The notes below the pieces were generated by a model that was given only the letters and a program-made list of their open reading frames with translations, made no database searches and was not told where the DNA came from. The position numbers were made by a program, and so were the translations under genes. DNA of 64,000 bases from Calliphora vicina. Its lineage: Eukaryota; Arthropoda; Insecta; Diptera; Calliphoridae. Below, one piece after another: positions 10,636 to 21,999 of this stretch; position 1 is the first letter of the stretch; every line of letters begins with the position of its first letter. The stretch spans positions 25,707,857 through 25,771,856 of the forward strand of contig NC_088781.1 in assembly GCF_958450345.1 (NCBI RefSeq), written 5' to 3'.

Positions 10636-11100
10636 TGGTTAAACATTTCTCCAACTTTTGTATCCCTTATACAAAAATTAGATTTGTCGAGGTCATCAAA
10701 ATAGGCATTTTTGTGAGACGACTTCATCGTTCGAGTCATATCTCTTTCCGACGAGCCATTTCTTCAGGTTTGGAAACAAGAAATAGTCATATGGAGCTGA
10801 ATCCGGAGAATATGCGGGATCAATTCGTAGCCTAACTCATGAATTTTTTCCATTGAAACTGCACATGTGTGCACCCTTTTGTGTACCCGATTGTGAGCAA
10901 ACGCGACAGCTTTCTCATACCCAAGTAATCATTTAAAATTGAAACCACTGAGCCATGTGAAATGCCTATGACTTTCACAATCTCTCGTACTTTCAATCGC
11001 CGATCGGCCAACACCATGCCGCGAATTTTGTCAATTATTTCGGGTGTTGAAACCTGAATTGGGTGTCCGGAACCACAACGAAATTATGTAAACCACTTTT
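10636..11100 (-). pseudogene. Second mariner type, internally deleted
   Basis: The minus strand reads ADRRLKVREIVKVIGISHGS (11010-10950 region), a mariner helix-turn-helix segment, then LNDYLGMRKLS. After a short interval it jumps to AYSPDSAPYDYFLFPNLKKW (about 10810-10760) and a decayed C-terminus. The catalytic core holding the first two Asp residues is missing. The sequence differs clearly from the other mariner copies in the window, so it is a separate lineage (mauritiana/irritans-like by the HTH wording). Confidence 0.65.
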
Positions 11101-11104
11101 TTAC

Positions 11105-12033
11105 CATTGAAATTGATGGTGGAGATTTATCAAGCTTAGCCTTAGTATGAGTGAAAATTTTTTCCGCAAAAAATAATGCTTAATAATCTCACGAAATTAG
11201 TTTGCTATCAATTACAGTCAAACACTTGCTTGTTCAAATGTTAACAGGTGTTTAATGAAAGATGCCTGTTGACAAGAGTAATGTTGACATTTTTGTTAAG
11301 AGACGGGCAATATTGACCCGCCCTCGTATTAACAGCTCATCGTTTGCATTCAAAACAACCTTTGTCGCCTTATGGTTCATATTTTCTGAAGCCATAAAAA
11401 TATTTGGCATTTTTAAAAATAATCGTGTTTTTCATTTGAAAAATCTGCCAAATTTATCTAAATAAATACATTGCAAGTTCTCATTGTTATTGCAGACTTA
11501 AAATTTATAAAAATTTCGTGCTTTCAACTTATTTGCCCTAAATTTTAATTGAAAGTCATTTAATATAATACTTTTATTGCTGACTTTCATCGCATCCAAA
11601 GATACGAGTATTAATATGCTTCCAGACATAATAACATAAATAATACACTCTAAATTTGCTAGCATAGCCTCAAGGGTTTTTAATAACATTTTTATAGCAT
11701 ACTTCTAAGGCAAACAAAACATACTAATAACACTTTATGGCCCAACTGCGAAGGACCATCAAGTAATTTATGAACAATTATTACTACAAGCCACGGTGTT
11801 TAGAAAAAGCAATTTAAAATATAAATAACGAAAGAAAGAAATACCATAAAACAAATATGAACAAATATTTAAACATCTAACTGAAACTTTTATAATATGT
11901 ATACATATTTACTTTTTAGGAAAAGAAAACTTTGCTTGCTAAAATATGAAAAAATAAAACAATTTACAATTTACACCTCATAGAAATAAATTTTCAACTG
12001 AATATTTTTTTTCTTTTTCTCTATTATTTACAG
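11105..12033. other. AT-rich sequence, presumed intron
   Basis: No gene or repeat recognised. Short frames at 11262-11465 (+) and 11498-11689 (-) have no family features. The last ~30 nt form the polypyrimidine tract and AG of the next exon. Confidence 0.4.
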
Positions 12034-12294
12034 AAAACGAAAAAAGTAAAACTTTAATAAAAAGAAATCAGAGAAGAACAAACAAACAAATAAGGACTTG
12101 TAGCTTCTTGTCAAACATGAAACTCTGCAGGAAACGGAAATTGTAATTTCAAACACTAGAACCACAGAAAGGGCTAAAGCAGTAGTTTGACATCTTTGTT
12201 GACCAGTGTGGGACTTAACAAGAAAAACAACAAAGAAGAAATTAATTTGTTTAACTGCAGCAACAGTAGTTACGTAAAAAAAAGCCATAAAAAG
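12034..12294 (+). other. Candidate internal 5'UTR exon with strong splice sites
   Basis: A long pyrimidine tract (ttctttttctctattatttac) ends in CAG at 12031-12033, and a consensus donor AAAAG|GTAAGA lies at 12295. The 261-nt interval is purine-rich with upstream ATGs and stops in all frames, so it is non-coding leader if real. The open frame on the opposite strand (12028-12288) is a shadow. Both sites score well by eye, which is rare in this AT-rich background. Confidence 0.5.
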
Positions 12295-12769
12295 GTAAGA
12301 AGAATAAGTGAAAAAGAGAAATTTCTATAAATTATGAGTTTTTTTAACTTTAACCTTTAAGGACATTCCCTTTGCTTCCTTTATATGTATATTTCTGTAG
12401 TTTTTCGAGGAGGCCAAAGTAATTTACACAACAATAGATAAAATATCCAGATTTTTTATTCGCTATACATTGTTTATACATATATTAGGAAAAAATAACA
12501 AGAAAATTTCGCAATAAATTATGAAACGGTACGCTGCAAAAGATTTCCCAGAAACGATTGTGCTCCGATTAAAAAGCACATGTGTTTTACGTAAAGAAAG
12601 TTATATGAGGAGCAGAACATATAAACACATAAAAATTATTATAACGATACTAACGAGTGCGTAAATTGCTTTGTTATCTAACGCAGGCATGCATTAGGGG
12701 TATTCACAGTATGACAAATTGGTCAAAGAATTTATTTAGAAGAATTTGCTGAATGAAAAAAAGACAATT
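12295..12769. other. AT-rich sequence, presumed intron
   Basis: Nothing recognisable between the donor at 12295 and the mariner C-terminal homology. Confidence 0.4.
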
Positions 12770-13465
12770 TCGTATACTCTGTTCTAAGGTAAAACGTATC
12801 CCAGAGAGAGCGTTCTGCATCTATCGAAACAAAATGTATTCGGAGGGGGAAAATTCTGAACTATAAAGCGGGTGATGCAAAACTTCCCAAGCACTTCCTT
12901 TTAAATAGTTTTTACCAAGTATTGCAACATGTGTCCTAGCATTATCATGATGGAATATTCCGGTTTCATGTCTCGCTGCATATTTGGGCGTTTTTCGGTC
13001 AATGATCGCTTCAAACGAATCAGTTGCGTTCGGTACAGGTGCCATGTGATCGTCTGGTCAGATTTCAGCAGCTCATAATAGATAGAACACTTTTGGTCTT
13101 ACCAAATACAGAGCATTTCCTAGGTGCCATCGATATTTGGTTTTGATGTATATTCGGCTGGTTGGCCGGGCTTCACTTACGATCTCTTACGCTTCGGGTT
13201 CATTTTTCATCGTAAGTAATTATTCGGTGTAAAAATTACTTTCTTTTATAGCGTTCAAGTATCATTTCGGACATACAATATCGTCTTTTAAGATCTCACA
13301 GCTTCAATTCGTATGTTACCCAATATCCTTGCTTTTGGATGAATCCTGCTGCTTGCAAACGTTAGGTTCTAATGATGTGGCAATCTCTTGTTGAGTTTGA
13401 TAACAATCTTCATGGAGTAATGCCTCCAATTCGTTGGCTTCAAACTTTTTTGAGAGTTCTTAGAC
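12770..13465 (-). pseudogene. Mariner transposase fragment 2
   Basis: The minus strand carries the HTH side (FEANELEALLHEDCYQTQQE near 13450-13390), the PNIYRWH/AEY block and then HETGIFHHDNARTHVAI (12960 region). Here the second catalytic Asp (HHDNAR) is kept, but the third block reads YSSEFSPSEYILF, so the PD of YSPDL is lost. The 5' half is cut at 13465, where LINE sequence begins. Confidence 0.7.
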
Positions 13466-14160
13466 TACTGAATGAACGATGACCTAAAAACATAATGCAT
13501 AGATCTCCTAATGCAGTTCAGCAACAAAGAAGATGATCTCATCCTCCGCTTCATTCTGACAGCTTCTACAGAAGTCATTATAGGGCAGGCGGTTATCACC
13601 GCCACTTCATTACTTAGTTGTGAGCGTGTTAGGCCAAGAAGATATGTTGTCCGACCTCGGTTTAGTCGAAGCCTTATCATTATGGTAATCATACAGGTGG
13701 GTTCACACCACCATCTTGTCTAAGCGAGCTCATAGTAAAAGTTACTTATTCTAGTCCCGCATAGGAAATCTATGTCTCCGTCAGGCATCATGTCGCCTTT
13801 TTTCGCCAGATTATCGGCAACACAGTTGCCTAAAATATGTCTGTGTCCACGTACCCATATGAGTATGACTGTTGAAAGTCTCGCCAACCTATTGAAGGCT
13901 GCCCGTTATTTCTGGTCAATGTTCGATGTTGTGTACACACCTGTCAGTGATTTTATTGAGGCTTGACTATCAGTATATATACGAATATCACTGCCTGATA
14001 TCTGATTATAACTGAGCCAGTTAGCTGCCCTTTTAATAGCCGATATTTCAGCTTCATTTGGAATTCTAAAAGCTAACCTAATTCCATATTCCTAAATGTA
14101 GACATTCGAGCTCCCTTTCTAGAGACATCCGTATGGACAGAGATACTCGTTGTGATAAGT
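13466..14160 (-). pseudogene. LINE RNase H domain (decayed)
   Basis: Read on the minus strand, about 13980-13770 gives IYTDSQASIKSLTGVYTTS and WVRGHRHILGNCVADNLAKK, the DSQA and WV.GH...GN..AD.LA motifs of RNase HI in I/LOA/R1-type LINEs. Further 3' (13692-13465) is LTRSQLSNEVAVITACPI, the segment after RNase H. The element is cut off at its 3' side by the mariner fragment. Small frames on the + strand (13511-13966) are shadows. Confidence 0.65.
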
Positions 14161-15330
14161 GAGGTTTCATTCATTAATTAAATGTTGTATGGAATAGAGA
14201 ACCAAAGTTTCTGGATTGGAAGGGAAATAATCAATGTTATCTGGAAGATTCTCTATACTTCCATGGTACCATTCGCATTAAGCCTGATCCACAGTGATCC
14301 AGTTTAACACTGTAAAGAGCGACTATGTTGCAGTCGTTCTTAGGGCTCCTGTTATCAGGATTGCCATTCTCCATAAAACTTTCTCGAATAGCATGGAATT
14401 TGAGCCTTTATCTAGTGCTTTCCATCAGACAGAGACTCCATAGAATAATATCGGCTTGTTGACCGCATCAAATAGCCAATTCACAAATTCCATGGCCTTC
14501 CTGCAGACATACATTGCTGTCAAAGCTATCGATACCCTGGTTAGTGTATTGGGTTTCCAGGATAGTTTACTGCCCAGATTGACGCCCAAGTAGTTTGCGC
14601 TGTCCGAATTTGTTAACTCAACACCATTTAATCGGAGTAGCTAGAAGTAAGGAATCTTGTATTTCCTTGTGAACAATATAAGTACGGTTTTGCTTGGGTT
14701 CACACTCAGTCCACTGTCAGTACTCCACAGACTTAGTATATTTATTGCATTCGCCAACCGCTGTGATATCGTGCCCAAGTGTATTACAGAGACTGCCACT
14801 TCAACGTCAACCGCATAGGCTTCAGTCTTATAACCCATGAGATCCAATTTCCAGAGCAGACAATTTATGGCCAGATTCCACAGACGAATTCATGAGGCGT
14901 CCCCTTCGTGACCATTCTTGTTATCATGGGCACTCCTTTTCATGATAAACCTACCGATAATTGAATGGTCCATACCAATATCTTGTAGGGCTGATCCTAT
15001 AGTCGCAGATTCTTCATTATTTAAGGCTTCTTCCATATCAGGAAATGCCAACAATGTAAAATTGTCCAATTCAAGGGATTACGCAATGTGTCCCATGAAA
15101 AAGTGAATTGCTGTCAACAGATTTCCCTTTCATGTAGGCATGTTGAGAAGAAGATACTGATCCTTGTTTCACATACACTCGTATGTGGATGTCGATAATT
15201 CTCTCAAGGGTATTCAACAAATTATATTGACGACAACGAGTCCAATCCGTAACTAAAAGAGTAACATTGTCGTTCATATTGCCCTTCTCATTGTAAGACC
15301 GACAAGTTCCTTTATACATATACTAGCTTA
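14161..15330 (-). pseudogene. LINE reverse transcriptase (decayed)
   Basis: The minus strand from 15319 reads LLNTLERIIDIHIRVYVKQG then SSSQHAYMKGKSVDS, the conserved RT N-terminal blocks, and at 14847-14641 EAYAVDVEVAV...LSLWSTDSGLSVNPSKT. The catalytic YADD is YAVD, so the first of the two adjacent Asp residues is replaced. A thumb-like GVELTNSDSANYLGV and CRKAMEFVNW follow. Domain order RT then RNase H supports an I/LOA/R1-group non-LTR element. Frameshifted and dead. Confidence 0.7.
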
Positions 15331-16420
15331 ACCCGTTGAGCTTCGCTACCCGTATCATGGTAAAATACCAAAAATTAAAGCCAAACTCTCTAAAATGAAA
15401 AGAGTGCTATTAGAACAAAGTTTGAAGAATCTTGCAATTATAGTTCTCACGTAAGTTAGAAATAACTATTCCTTTGTATGGTAGGTGATTCATCCCCTGT
15501 TCTGACCCCTCCAATTTTTGGTAAAACCTCATAAGAAATTGAATCGTGTAAAGTTTGAAGACTTTCACAATTATAATTCTCCAGATATTCGAAATTAACT
15601 ATTTAGTTTGTATGGGAGGTGCCACGCCCACTAATCCAGAGCTATTCGGACAATGTTTGAAGAATTTCGCAATTATAGTTCTCATGATATTTAGAAATAA
15701 CTATTTATGGGAGGTGACCCATACCCTGTTCCGATCCTTCCCATTTTTGGTAAAACATTATGTCGTGATATGAAATTGACTCATCTAAAGTTTAAAGACA
15801 TTCACGATTATAGTACTGAAGATATTCTAAAATACCTATTTACTTTGTATGATAGGTGCCACGCCCACTAACTCAATCTGCCCATTTTCAGCCAAACTTT
15901 GTATAGTGATATGAAATTGATTCATACAAATTTTAAATGCTTTTACGAGTATAGTTCTTCAGATATTCGAAAATAACTACTTAGTTTGTATGGGAGGTGC
16001 CACACCCCCTTTTCCGATCCTTCCCATTTTTGGTTAGACTTCATGCACTGATAAGAAATTGGTTCGTATAACGTTCGAAGACTGTCACATTTATAGGTCT
16101 GCATATATTCGAAAATAACTATTTACTTTGTATGGGTTGTGTCACGCCCATTTATTCAATTCAACAAATTTTGCGCCCAATGGTACCGAAGTACATTCCG
16201 TGAAGTTTTGCGGCTTTCACAATTATAGTTCACCAGCTATTCTATAATAACTATTTACTTTGTATGGGAAGTGCCATGCCTACTTGAAATTTCAGAATAG
16301 AAAGTAGCCTATTGCTCCTTCCAGATATAGAGAAACATACAGTTTCAAGAGGATCGGTCCAGTAGTTTGGGTTCCTATAAGTCACAGACATATTTTCATT
16401 TATATTTTAGCTAAATCCAA
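15331..16420 (+). mobile_element. Non-autonomous RTE-like retroposon with ~130-bp internal tandem repeats
   Basis: The head 'tagcttaacccgttgagctt' resembles the 5' segment of many insect RTE-related non-autonomous elements, and the tail 'gaggatcggtccagtagttt' plus 'gtcacagacatattttc' resembles their 3' end (the usual 'tcggttcagtagttt...acagac' text). Between lie seven copies of a unit holding 'gaaaataactatttactttg' plus 'tatgggaggtgccacgccca', with 'gtatgg' near 15477, 15609, 15705 (partly deleted), 15847, 15978, 16130 and 16262. Spacing is mostly 130-150 bp. No coding capacity. Confidence 0.5.
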
Positions 16421-17640
16421 ATAATCAAGAATTAAGTTGCTGTACAATATATGAATACCTTTAATATATCACATATAATAATATAATATAATACAATATA
16501 TGAATACCTTTAATATACATATCAAATACATGTGTATTCTTCTTTCCTGTGGGCCACCTACATATTGCGAGTTTAACACACATTAAAGGTTAAAATGTCA
16601 TCATTAGATACAACATTATTATTACTAAAGGTTTCCTATTCTTAAGATTTCTATTTCCTTGGCTTTATAACAATATCATTTAAAACAATTTCATTATATT
16701 TCTTTAAACATGTGTCCAAGTAATAAAACTTGAAAGAAAATATTTTCTTAAAAGAAATTTTATTTTTTTTATAAAAAATTCTAAATTGTAATCACTCTAT
16801 AAAGCATATTTAAGGTAGAATAATGGAAAAATGTAGAAAAACAAACTTTTGTTGCTCTCTCTAGAGCCAAGTAATGACGACACACCTTTAATTCAATGTT
16901 TCAAACAATTACGAGAGGGAATAGGTTCTGCTACGTAGATAATTATCTATGACAAGTAACAAGAATGACGTTTTAGTTTTTTTTTATTTTTTTTTTTAGA
17001 AATAAATTAAACATGAAAACTATTCCACTTATTTAAACAAATACAATGAAATATATAGTTTCCGGGGGACTATATACAAAATGTGAATATGAGTATTAAT
17101 TTAGCGCTCAATTAAACACTATTTACGCTCTAAAAACGTAAAATTTCAATGTTAAATGTAAAATAGATTACATTTAGCTTTTATTATAATTTTCAATGTT
17201 ATTTTTTTTTCAATCTAACAACTATAATTTACCTTTATTTGCTTTATATTATAAATGAGTTTTATCCACTTCCCAGAAATTAAAAAAAAAAATACCTTTT
17301 GCTCTAATCATTTTCTAACTACTCGTAGTTTTGTAGCTAAAAGTGCTGCTCTTTTTTTTGAGAAACGTGCCCTGCATTTAAGTCACGTTTCAAACTCTAT
17401 TGCTTTTTATACAAAAAAAAAGTTTTCATATCAAATACAAGAGTTAAGTAGGATGTTATAATGTAAGTGTTTTTATAAAGGAGTATTAAAAAATAATATA
17501 ATTTGATAACAAAAATTATGACTTTACGTTTTAGAGAAATATTTGAAGAAAGTACTTTTGTTAAGGCTATTGAAAAGTCTAAGGTTTAAAAGTATTAATG
17601 TGTAAGAAAAATGTAAACTTACCAGGTAGTATTAACAAAA
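16421..17640. other. AT-rich sequence with a short duplication
   Basis: At 16441-16520 the text 'acaatatatgaatacctttaa' is present twice, separated by (ATAAT)n. No gene seen; the + frame 17255-17461 has no family features. Confidence 0.4.
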
Positions 17641-17649
17641 TAATGTAAA

Positions 17650-17700
17650 TAGAGAGCTGGTCTATAAGCCAAAAGGTTTCGGGTTCAATTCCCAGAGGAG
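17650..17700 (+). repeat. tRNA-like B-box sequence
   Basis: GGTTCAATTCC (17682-17692) is an exact match to the tRNA/SINE B-box consensus GGTTCRANNCC, preceded by an A-box-like TAGAGAGCTGG at about 17650. No acceptor stem can be paired. Probably the remnant of a tRNA-derived SINE. Confidence 0.35.
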
Positions 17701-18062
17701 ACTATGATATGTATGCTTTATTCGATAAATGAAGTTAGAATGTTTTTTCATGCTATTCACGTTCGTTAAAATATTAAATCTATCAAAAAATCAATATGAA
17801 ATTAATAATATTTTAAAGCACGTTTAATAAATGCTATAAAATTATTATCCAGGTGTGTATTTTTAATATAAAAAAATAATAAAAATATTTAAAAAATTTA
17901 AGCAATCAAATTTTTAAGATCTTAAAGGAATTTCAGTAGAGTACTACTATATGAAATGAAAGAAATAAAAATTATCGTATGCAACATGATCATATGTTAT
18001 ATATGGACATTAAAAATTAGACATTAAAATGCTGATATTATACATTTTACGATTTATAAAAT

Positions 18063-19115
18063 AATTTTTAATTTATTTTTGGCTTTTATTTTGAAAGATT
18101 TGAACAATATATACTTATTCAAAGTATTTGACATTGTTAGCTATGCCCTTTTCCCATCTTTCTGCCAACATATGGATTTCGAGCCAAAGAACTGGTCATC
18201 TTTTGAGGCCAAGAACGAATCAAGCCAATATCAGATACTTTGTTCCAAAGTGAAGCGTATCCCAGAGAGAGCGTTCTGCATCGTCTGGACTATAAGGTGG
18301 GTGAGGCAAAATTTCTCAACTACTTCATTCTAAATAGCTTTTAACAGGTATTACAACATGTGTCCTAGTGTTGTCATGATGAAATATTACTCGCTTCACG
18401 AATCAGTTGCATTCGGTACAGGTTCCCTGTTATGTATGGTCTGGCCAGATTTCACCAGCTCATAATAGTTAGGACCCTTTTGCTCCCACAAAATACAGAG
18501 CATTACCTTAGCGCCATGGATATTTGGCTTAGGTGTGAATTCGGTTGGTTGACAGGGCTTCACGTACGATGTCTTACGCTTCGGGTGATCGTAATGGAAC
18601 CATTTTTCATCGCAAGTAATGATTCGGTACAAAAATGTCTTTTATAGCGTTCAAGCAGCATTTCAGACATACAAAATCGTCTTTCAAGGTAGCCAATTTC
18701 CCTGTTTTCAGATGAATCCTGCCGCTCGCAAACGTTCTGAAATTGCTGCTTGAGTAGCTCCCAATGATTTTAAAAGCTCTTGCTGAGTTTTAAAACAATC
18801 TTCATGGAGTAATTCCTCCAAGTCTTGGTCTTCAAACTTTTTTTGGCTGGCCTGTGCCATCCTTGCTTCCGTGTCGAAATCACCCTTTCAGAATCGCACA
18901 AACCATCTCTCGCACGTTGAAACCGATGAAACACATTCACCATAAGCTTTGGTGAGCAATCGGTGTGCTTCAGCGGCACATGTTTCCTGCGTATGAAGAT
19001 TCGTTGGTACAAAATACCATATTTTCGAAGCAAAAAATCGTTGTTGTTCAATAACTAAGTGAGAATAAATTAAAAACAAAATCCGCGTTCAAACGGTACG
19101 CCATCTATTGGAAGT
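18063..19115 (-). pseudogene. Mariner transposase copy 3, nearly full length
   Basis: The minus strand runs from 'tagatggcgta' (19105 region, shared with the mariner 5' UTR at 23750) through MNNNDFLLRKYGILYQRIF (divergent N-terminus), AKKSLKTKTWRNYSMKIVLK, then ITCDEKWFHYDHPKRKTSYV (18628-18570; first catalytic Asp kept) and PKPNIHGAKVMLCILWEQKG, to a C-terminus equivalent to LPERWEKGIANN..YFE near 18160-18070. Several frameshifts break the frame, for example between 18632 and 18770. The + frames at 18079 and 18432 are shadows. Confidence 0.7.
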
Positions 19116-19150
19116 CATACACGCAATAATTAAATTCAGAATTAAGATGA

Positions 19151-19204
19151 CCGATAACTGATTGCTTAAAAGGAATGATTAGCTATTAAGCGATCAGTTA
19201 TCGG
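19151..19204. repeat. 54-bp hairpin
   Basis: Left arm CCGATAACTGATTGCTTAA (19151-19169) pairs with right arm TTAAGCGATCAGTTATCGG (19186-19204), 18 of 19 positions, with a 16-nt loop. It lies between the mariner 5' end and a LINE 3' end. It could be a very small palindromic MITE or the fold-back of a lost element. No poly-T terminator context. Confidence 0.55.
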
Positions 19205-19284
19205 CATTGATAGTTCTATGTTACTGCAAAATAAAAGACACGTTATTATTGCTTTCCATAAGTGTGAATATGTTCAAAGTTGGT

Positions 19285-19650
19285 CGTGGTTTAAGACATA
19301 ATTGGGACACATGCTAGAAGATTGGACCTACGGTACAATGACTACTGTAGAGCTGTCAGAGGAGAAGACGGTGTCCCACCTATTCTGTCAATGCCCGGCT
19401 ATCATTAACCTGAGGGAACACGTCCTCGGAACTCCATTCCTATCATGCTTAGATGAGCTATCAAGAATGAGTCTAAGACGAATCTATTCCTTCATCAGAA
19501 AATCTGGTTGGTTTAGCCTTGAAACAACGGACGTATTATAAATACCCTGCTGTTTACCCCTTGGGTATCACAATGGGATCAGTTTTGAATGGACCCAAGT
19601 GAGCTGCTTGAAGAGCAGCTGCCCATGGAACCTAACCTAAGACATCCTCA
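19285..19650 (+). pseudogene. LINE C-terminal zinc-knuckle-like region and 3' UTR
   Basis: The + strand reads EEKTVSHLFCQCPAIINLRE then ...MSLRRIYSFIRKSGWF, matching the C-terminus after RNase H in I/LOA/R1-type LINEs (ET.SHLLC.CPAL...D...FI..S.WF). A stop follows at 19541, then a short 3' region ending 'ccatggaacctaacctaaga'. RT and RNase H are absent upstream, so this is a 5'-truncated insertion, the ordinary fate of LINE copies. Confidence 0.65.
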
Positions 19651-19835
19651 ATTGCGGGTAGAAAGATATAGAAAATATCGTTCATCATTGGGATATTTAC
19701 ACGGTGTGCTATCTAGTCATATTGTTATAAAATACTAAAGTTTTACACTAGTTTTAAAAAATTGTTGTTGTGGTTCAAAGAAAAAAGTCCTAAAATAATG
19801 CTGTATTTATTGTTTTGACATAACTAAAGAGTGTT

Positions 19836-20515
19836 CATCTAATTCGAAAGGGAAAACCCCTTCATCGAGCTCTTGCAACGACGTATATAACGCCATAGTA
19901 AGTTAGGCCTACAATGGATCAAAATCGGGAACATTATTTTATTTTCACCAAACAAAATTTTTATCATAAATTTTTTTCATTAAAAAATTTCAAAAATTAA
20001 AAAAAAATTTTGATATAAAATTTTTTTCACTAAAAAAAACTTTTTTTAAAATTTTGAAATGAACATTAAAATTTTTTTTTTTAAAATTTTGAAATGAATT
20101 AAAAAAAAAAATTTTAAAACAAAATTTTTATCATAAATTTTTTTCATTAAAAAATTTCAAAAATTAAAAAAAAAATTTTGATATAAAATTTTTTTCACTA
20201 AAAAAAACTTTTTTTAAAATTTTGAAATGAAAATTAAAATTTTTTTTTAAAAAATTTTGAAATGAATTAAAAAAAAAATTTTAATAAAAATAAATGAATA
20301 CCCTAATTTTTTTAAAAAAAAAAATTTCATTAATAAATTTAAAAATTAAAAAAAAATGTCGCATATAATTTTTTTCACAAAAAATTAAAAAAAAAACCTT
20401 TTTTGAAATGAAAATTAAAAAAAAAAAAAAATTAAATTTTGTTTACCTAAAAATATTTAAAAATATAATTTGATGAAGGGTAAATAGATTCAGCACTGTC
20501 GAATATAGCTCTCTT
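19836..20515 (+). mobile_element. Helentron/DINE-1-like copy (family A) with internal 165-bp duplication
   Basis: It contains 'aacgacgtatataacgccat' plus 'agtaagtt', as in the copies near 53.0 and 53.7 kb, and ends '...gatgaagggtaaatagattc' plus a decayed hairpin and 'ctcttac'. The A/T-rich core carries a tandem duplication: the block beginning 'caaaatttttatcataaatt' occurs at about 19953 and 20118. Non-coding. Confidence 0.55.
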
Positions 20516-20519
20516 ACAT

Positions 20520-21260
20520 TTTTATTTATAATTGTTTGTTGACTCAAATTTTTGAGGGTTGCTGACAGCAGTCATATTTTTTAGTTATTATTTTATGACA
20601 TACGATTTTATGACTACCGTGCAAATACCCTAATTATAACAATGTCGCTCATATTGTGCATAAAATAAGGAACAAATTAAAAAATGTTGTATAAAAATCG
20701 TCGAACACAAAGTTGCAATTTTGCAAACTGAGGTCCTATATTTGGATGATGCATACTTAAATAAATTAAGTTATTAAAGTAGTGTTTTTATGGGCTAGAA
20801 GCTCATTTTTACCCTTAAAATCTGTCATTTTGAAATAATTTAAATTTGAAAAACTTAATGAAAACTGACTTACCTGCAATAAATTTGAAGACCCGCAATC
20901 TTGTTAATAAAATGTGATGTTAACCAATTTCATACAATTGTTACAAAATAGAGATGTTTTAAAAATTGAAGAGTTAAACGGATTCTGTATAGATTGCAGA
21001 GTTTTTCTGGAAATTATAAAATAAAAACAACATTTAAAATTTATTTTCTTCAAGTTATAAGTTAAAAAAAAATCTTATATACAAAAGCAATTATAAACAA
21101 CATAAAAAACCTCTTCTAATACCAGTTATAGAAAATATTTATAAAGCTGCAATAGTAATTACAAAAAATATTATGCATATTAGACAAGTTCCCAACTAGT
21201 TATTTAATGGACAAATTATCAAAGATGGTAAAACTTAAAGCCAATTTGATTTAACTATAT
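20520..21260. other. AT-rich sequence, presumed intron
   Basis: Nothing recognisable. A minus-strand donor-like GCAG|GTAAGT near 20870 has no convincing matching acceptor. Confidence 0.4.
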
Positions 21261-21660
21261 TGTTACGTTTTTACCTTTTAAAAACGGTGGTTTATTTCCT
21301 TTAAATAAACCATATTCTTTTAATTGCTAATACAAGCGTCAAAAGTTTTAAATTTCTAACAACTCTTTATTTATTTAAATTTACACATCAATTTAAATAG
21401 TCGCTCTCTTAATACACACACTTTTGAAACACACTGGTAATACAGATGATGTTAAGTCAAACAAAGCCTAAAATACACGGACCGACTGCAACTTGATGTT
21501 ACTATTTATATACGCAGTGCCTTCTTCATGCATTATCTAACGGAAAAAGCTAGAGTATTCTATTTCTCGAGCTTTTAGCAGCTTCGAAATTTAAGCAAAT
21601 CAAACGATAAATAAATGCTGGCCCAAAAATATTTGTTAAATTATAAATATTTATTTTTGT
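21261..21660 (-). mobile_element. LTR (solo or partial), same family as 8147
   Basis: On the minus strand the end is CGTAACA at 21261. It has a TATA box (TATATAAATAG, minus strand, about 21512-21502), and the shared segments 'gaagctgctaaaagctc.ag' and 'taacatcatctgtatt' of the 8147 copy. A polyadenylation-signal-like AATAAA lies in the U5-like part. The upstream terminus is unclear near 21660, and no internal gag-pol is adjacent, so it is a solo or truncated LTR. The frame 21550-21732 is not a gene. Confidence 0.5.
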
Positions 21661-21733
21661 TTTCAAACCAGCTTTAAATAAGGACAAATTAAAATGTTCT
21701 AGTCGAACTTTGTGAAAATGTTTGAAAAACAAT

Positions 21734-21992
21734 CACCCCTATCGGCAATAACATGTGAAATTTGTTCCCATGAAATATTCATTTCCCTCGAAGGGAAAAT
21801 TGCTATCGGGAATATCATGATGAACTTTACATTCACAATAGTTGATTTTGTTCGTAACAGCTGTTTATTGTTTACAAAATTCCATCTAAAAATTTCACAA
21901 CAACGGAATTTTTTTCACGTGAACAAAGTTGATGAACAAAAAAAGGAAAAGGGAAAATATTTCATGTGAAATGTTGATTCGCGATAGGGGTG
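21734..21992 (+). mobile_element. MITE with CACCCCTATCG termini
   Basis: Inverted termini CACCCCTATCG / CGATAGGGGTG, 259 bp. Inner segments (aacatgtgaaat..., 'gtaacagctgtttattgttt') are shared with the two copies at 57111-57334 and 57363-57603, which proves a dispersed family. Target duplication is not resolved. The 85-residue + frame starting at 21712 is a shadow of the repeat. Confidence 0.65.
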
Positions 21993-21999
21993 AATGTTT

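Noticed and set aside
17600..17700. Minus-strand donor near 17620 and a tRNA gene at 17650
   Set aside because: No acceptor pairs with the donor, and the tRNA-like text cannot form an acceptor stem.
20868..20990. Minus-strand exon with donor GCAG|GTAAGT
   Set aside because: The donor is good, but the only upstream AG has no pyrimidine tract and no frame is convincing.
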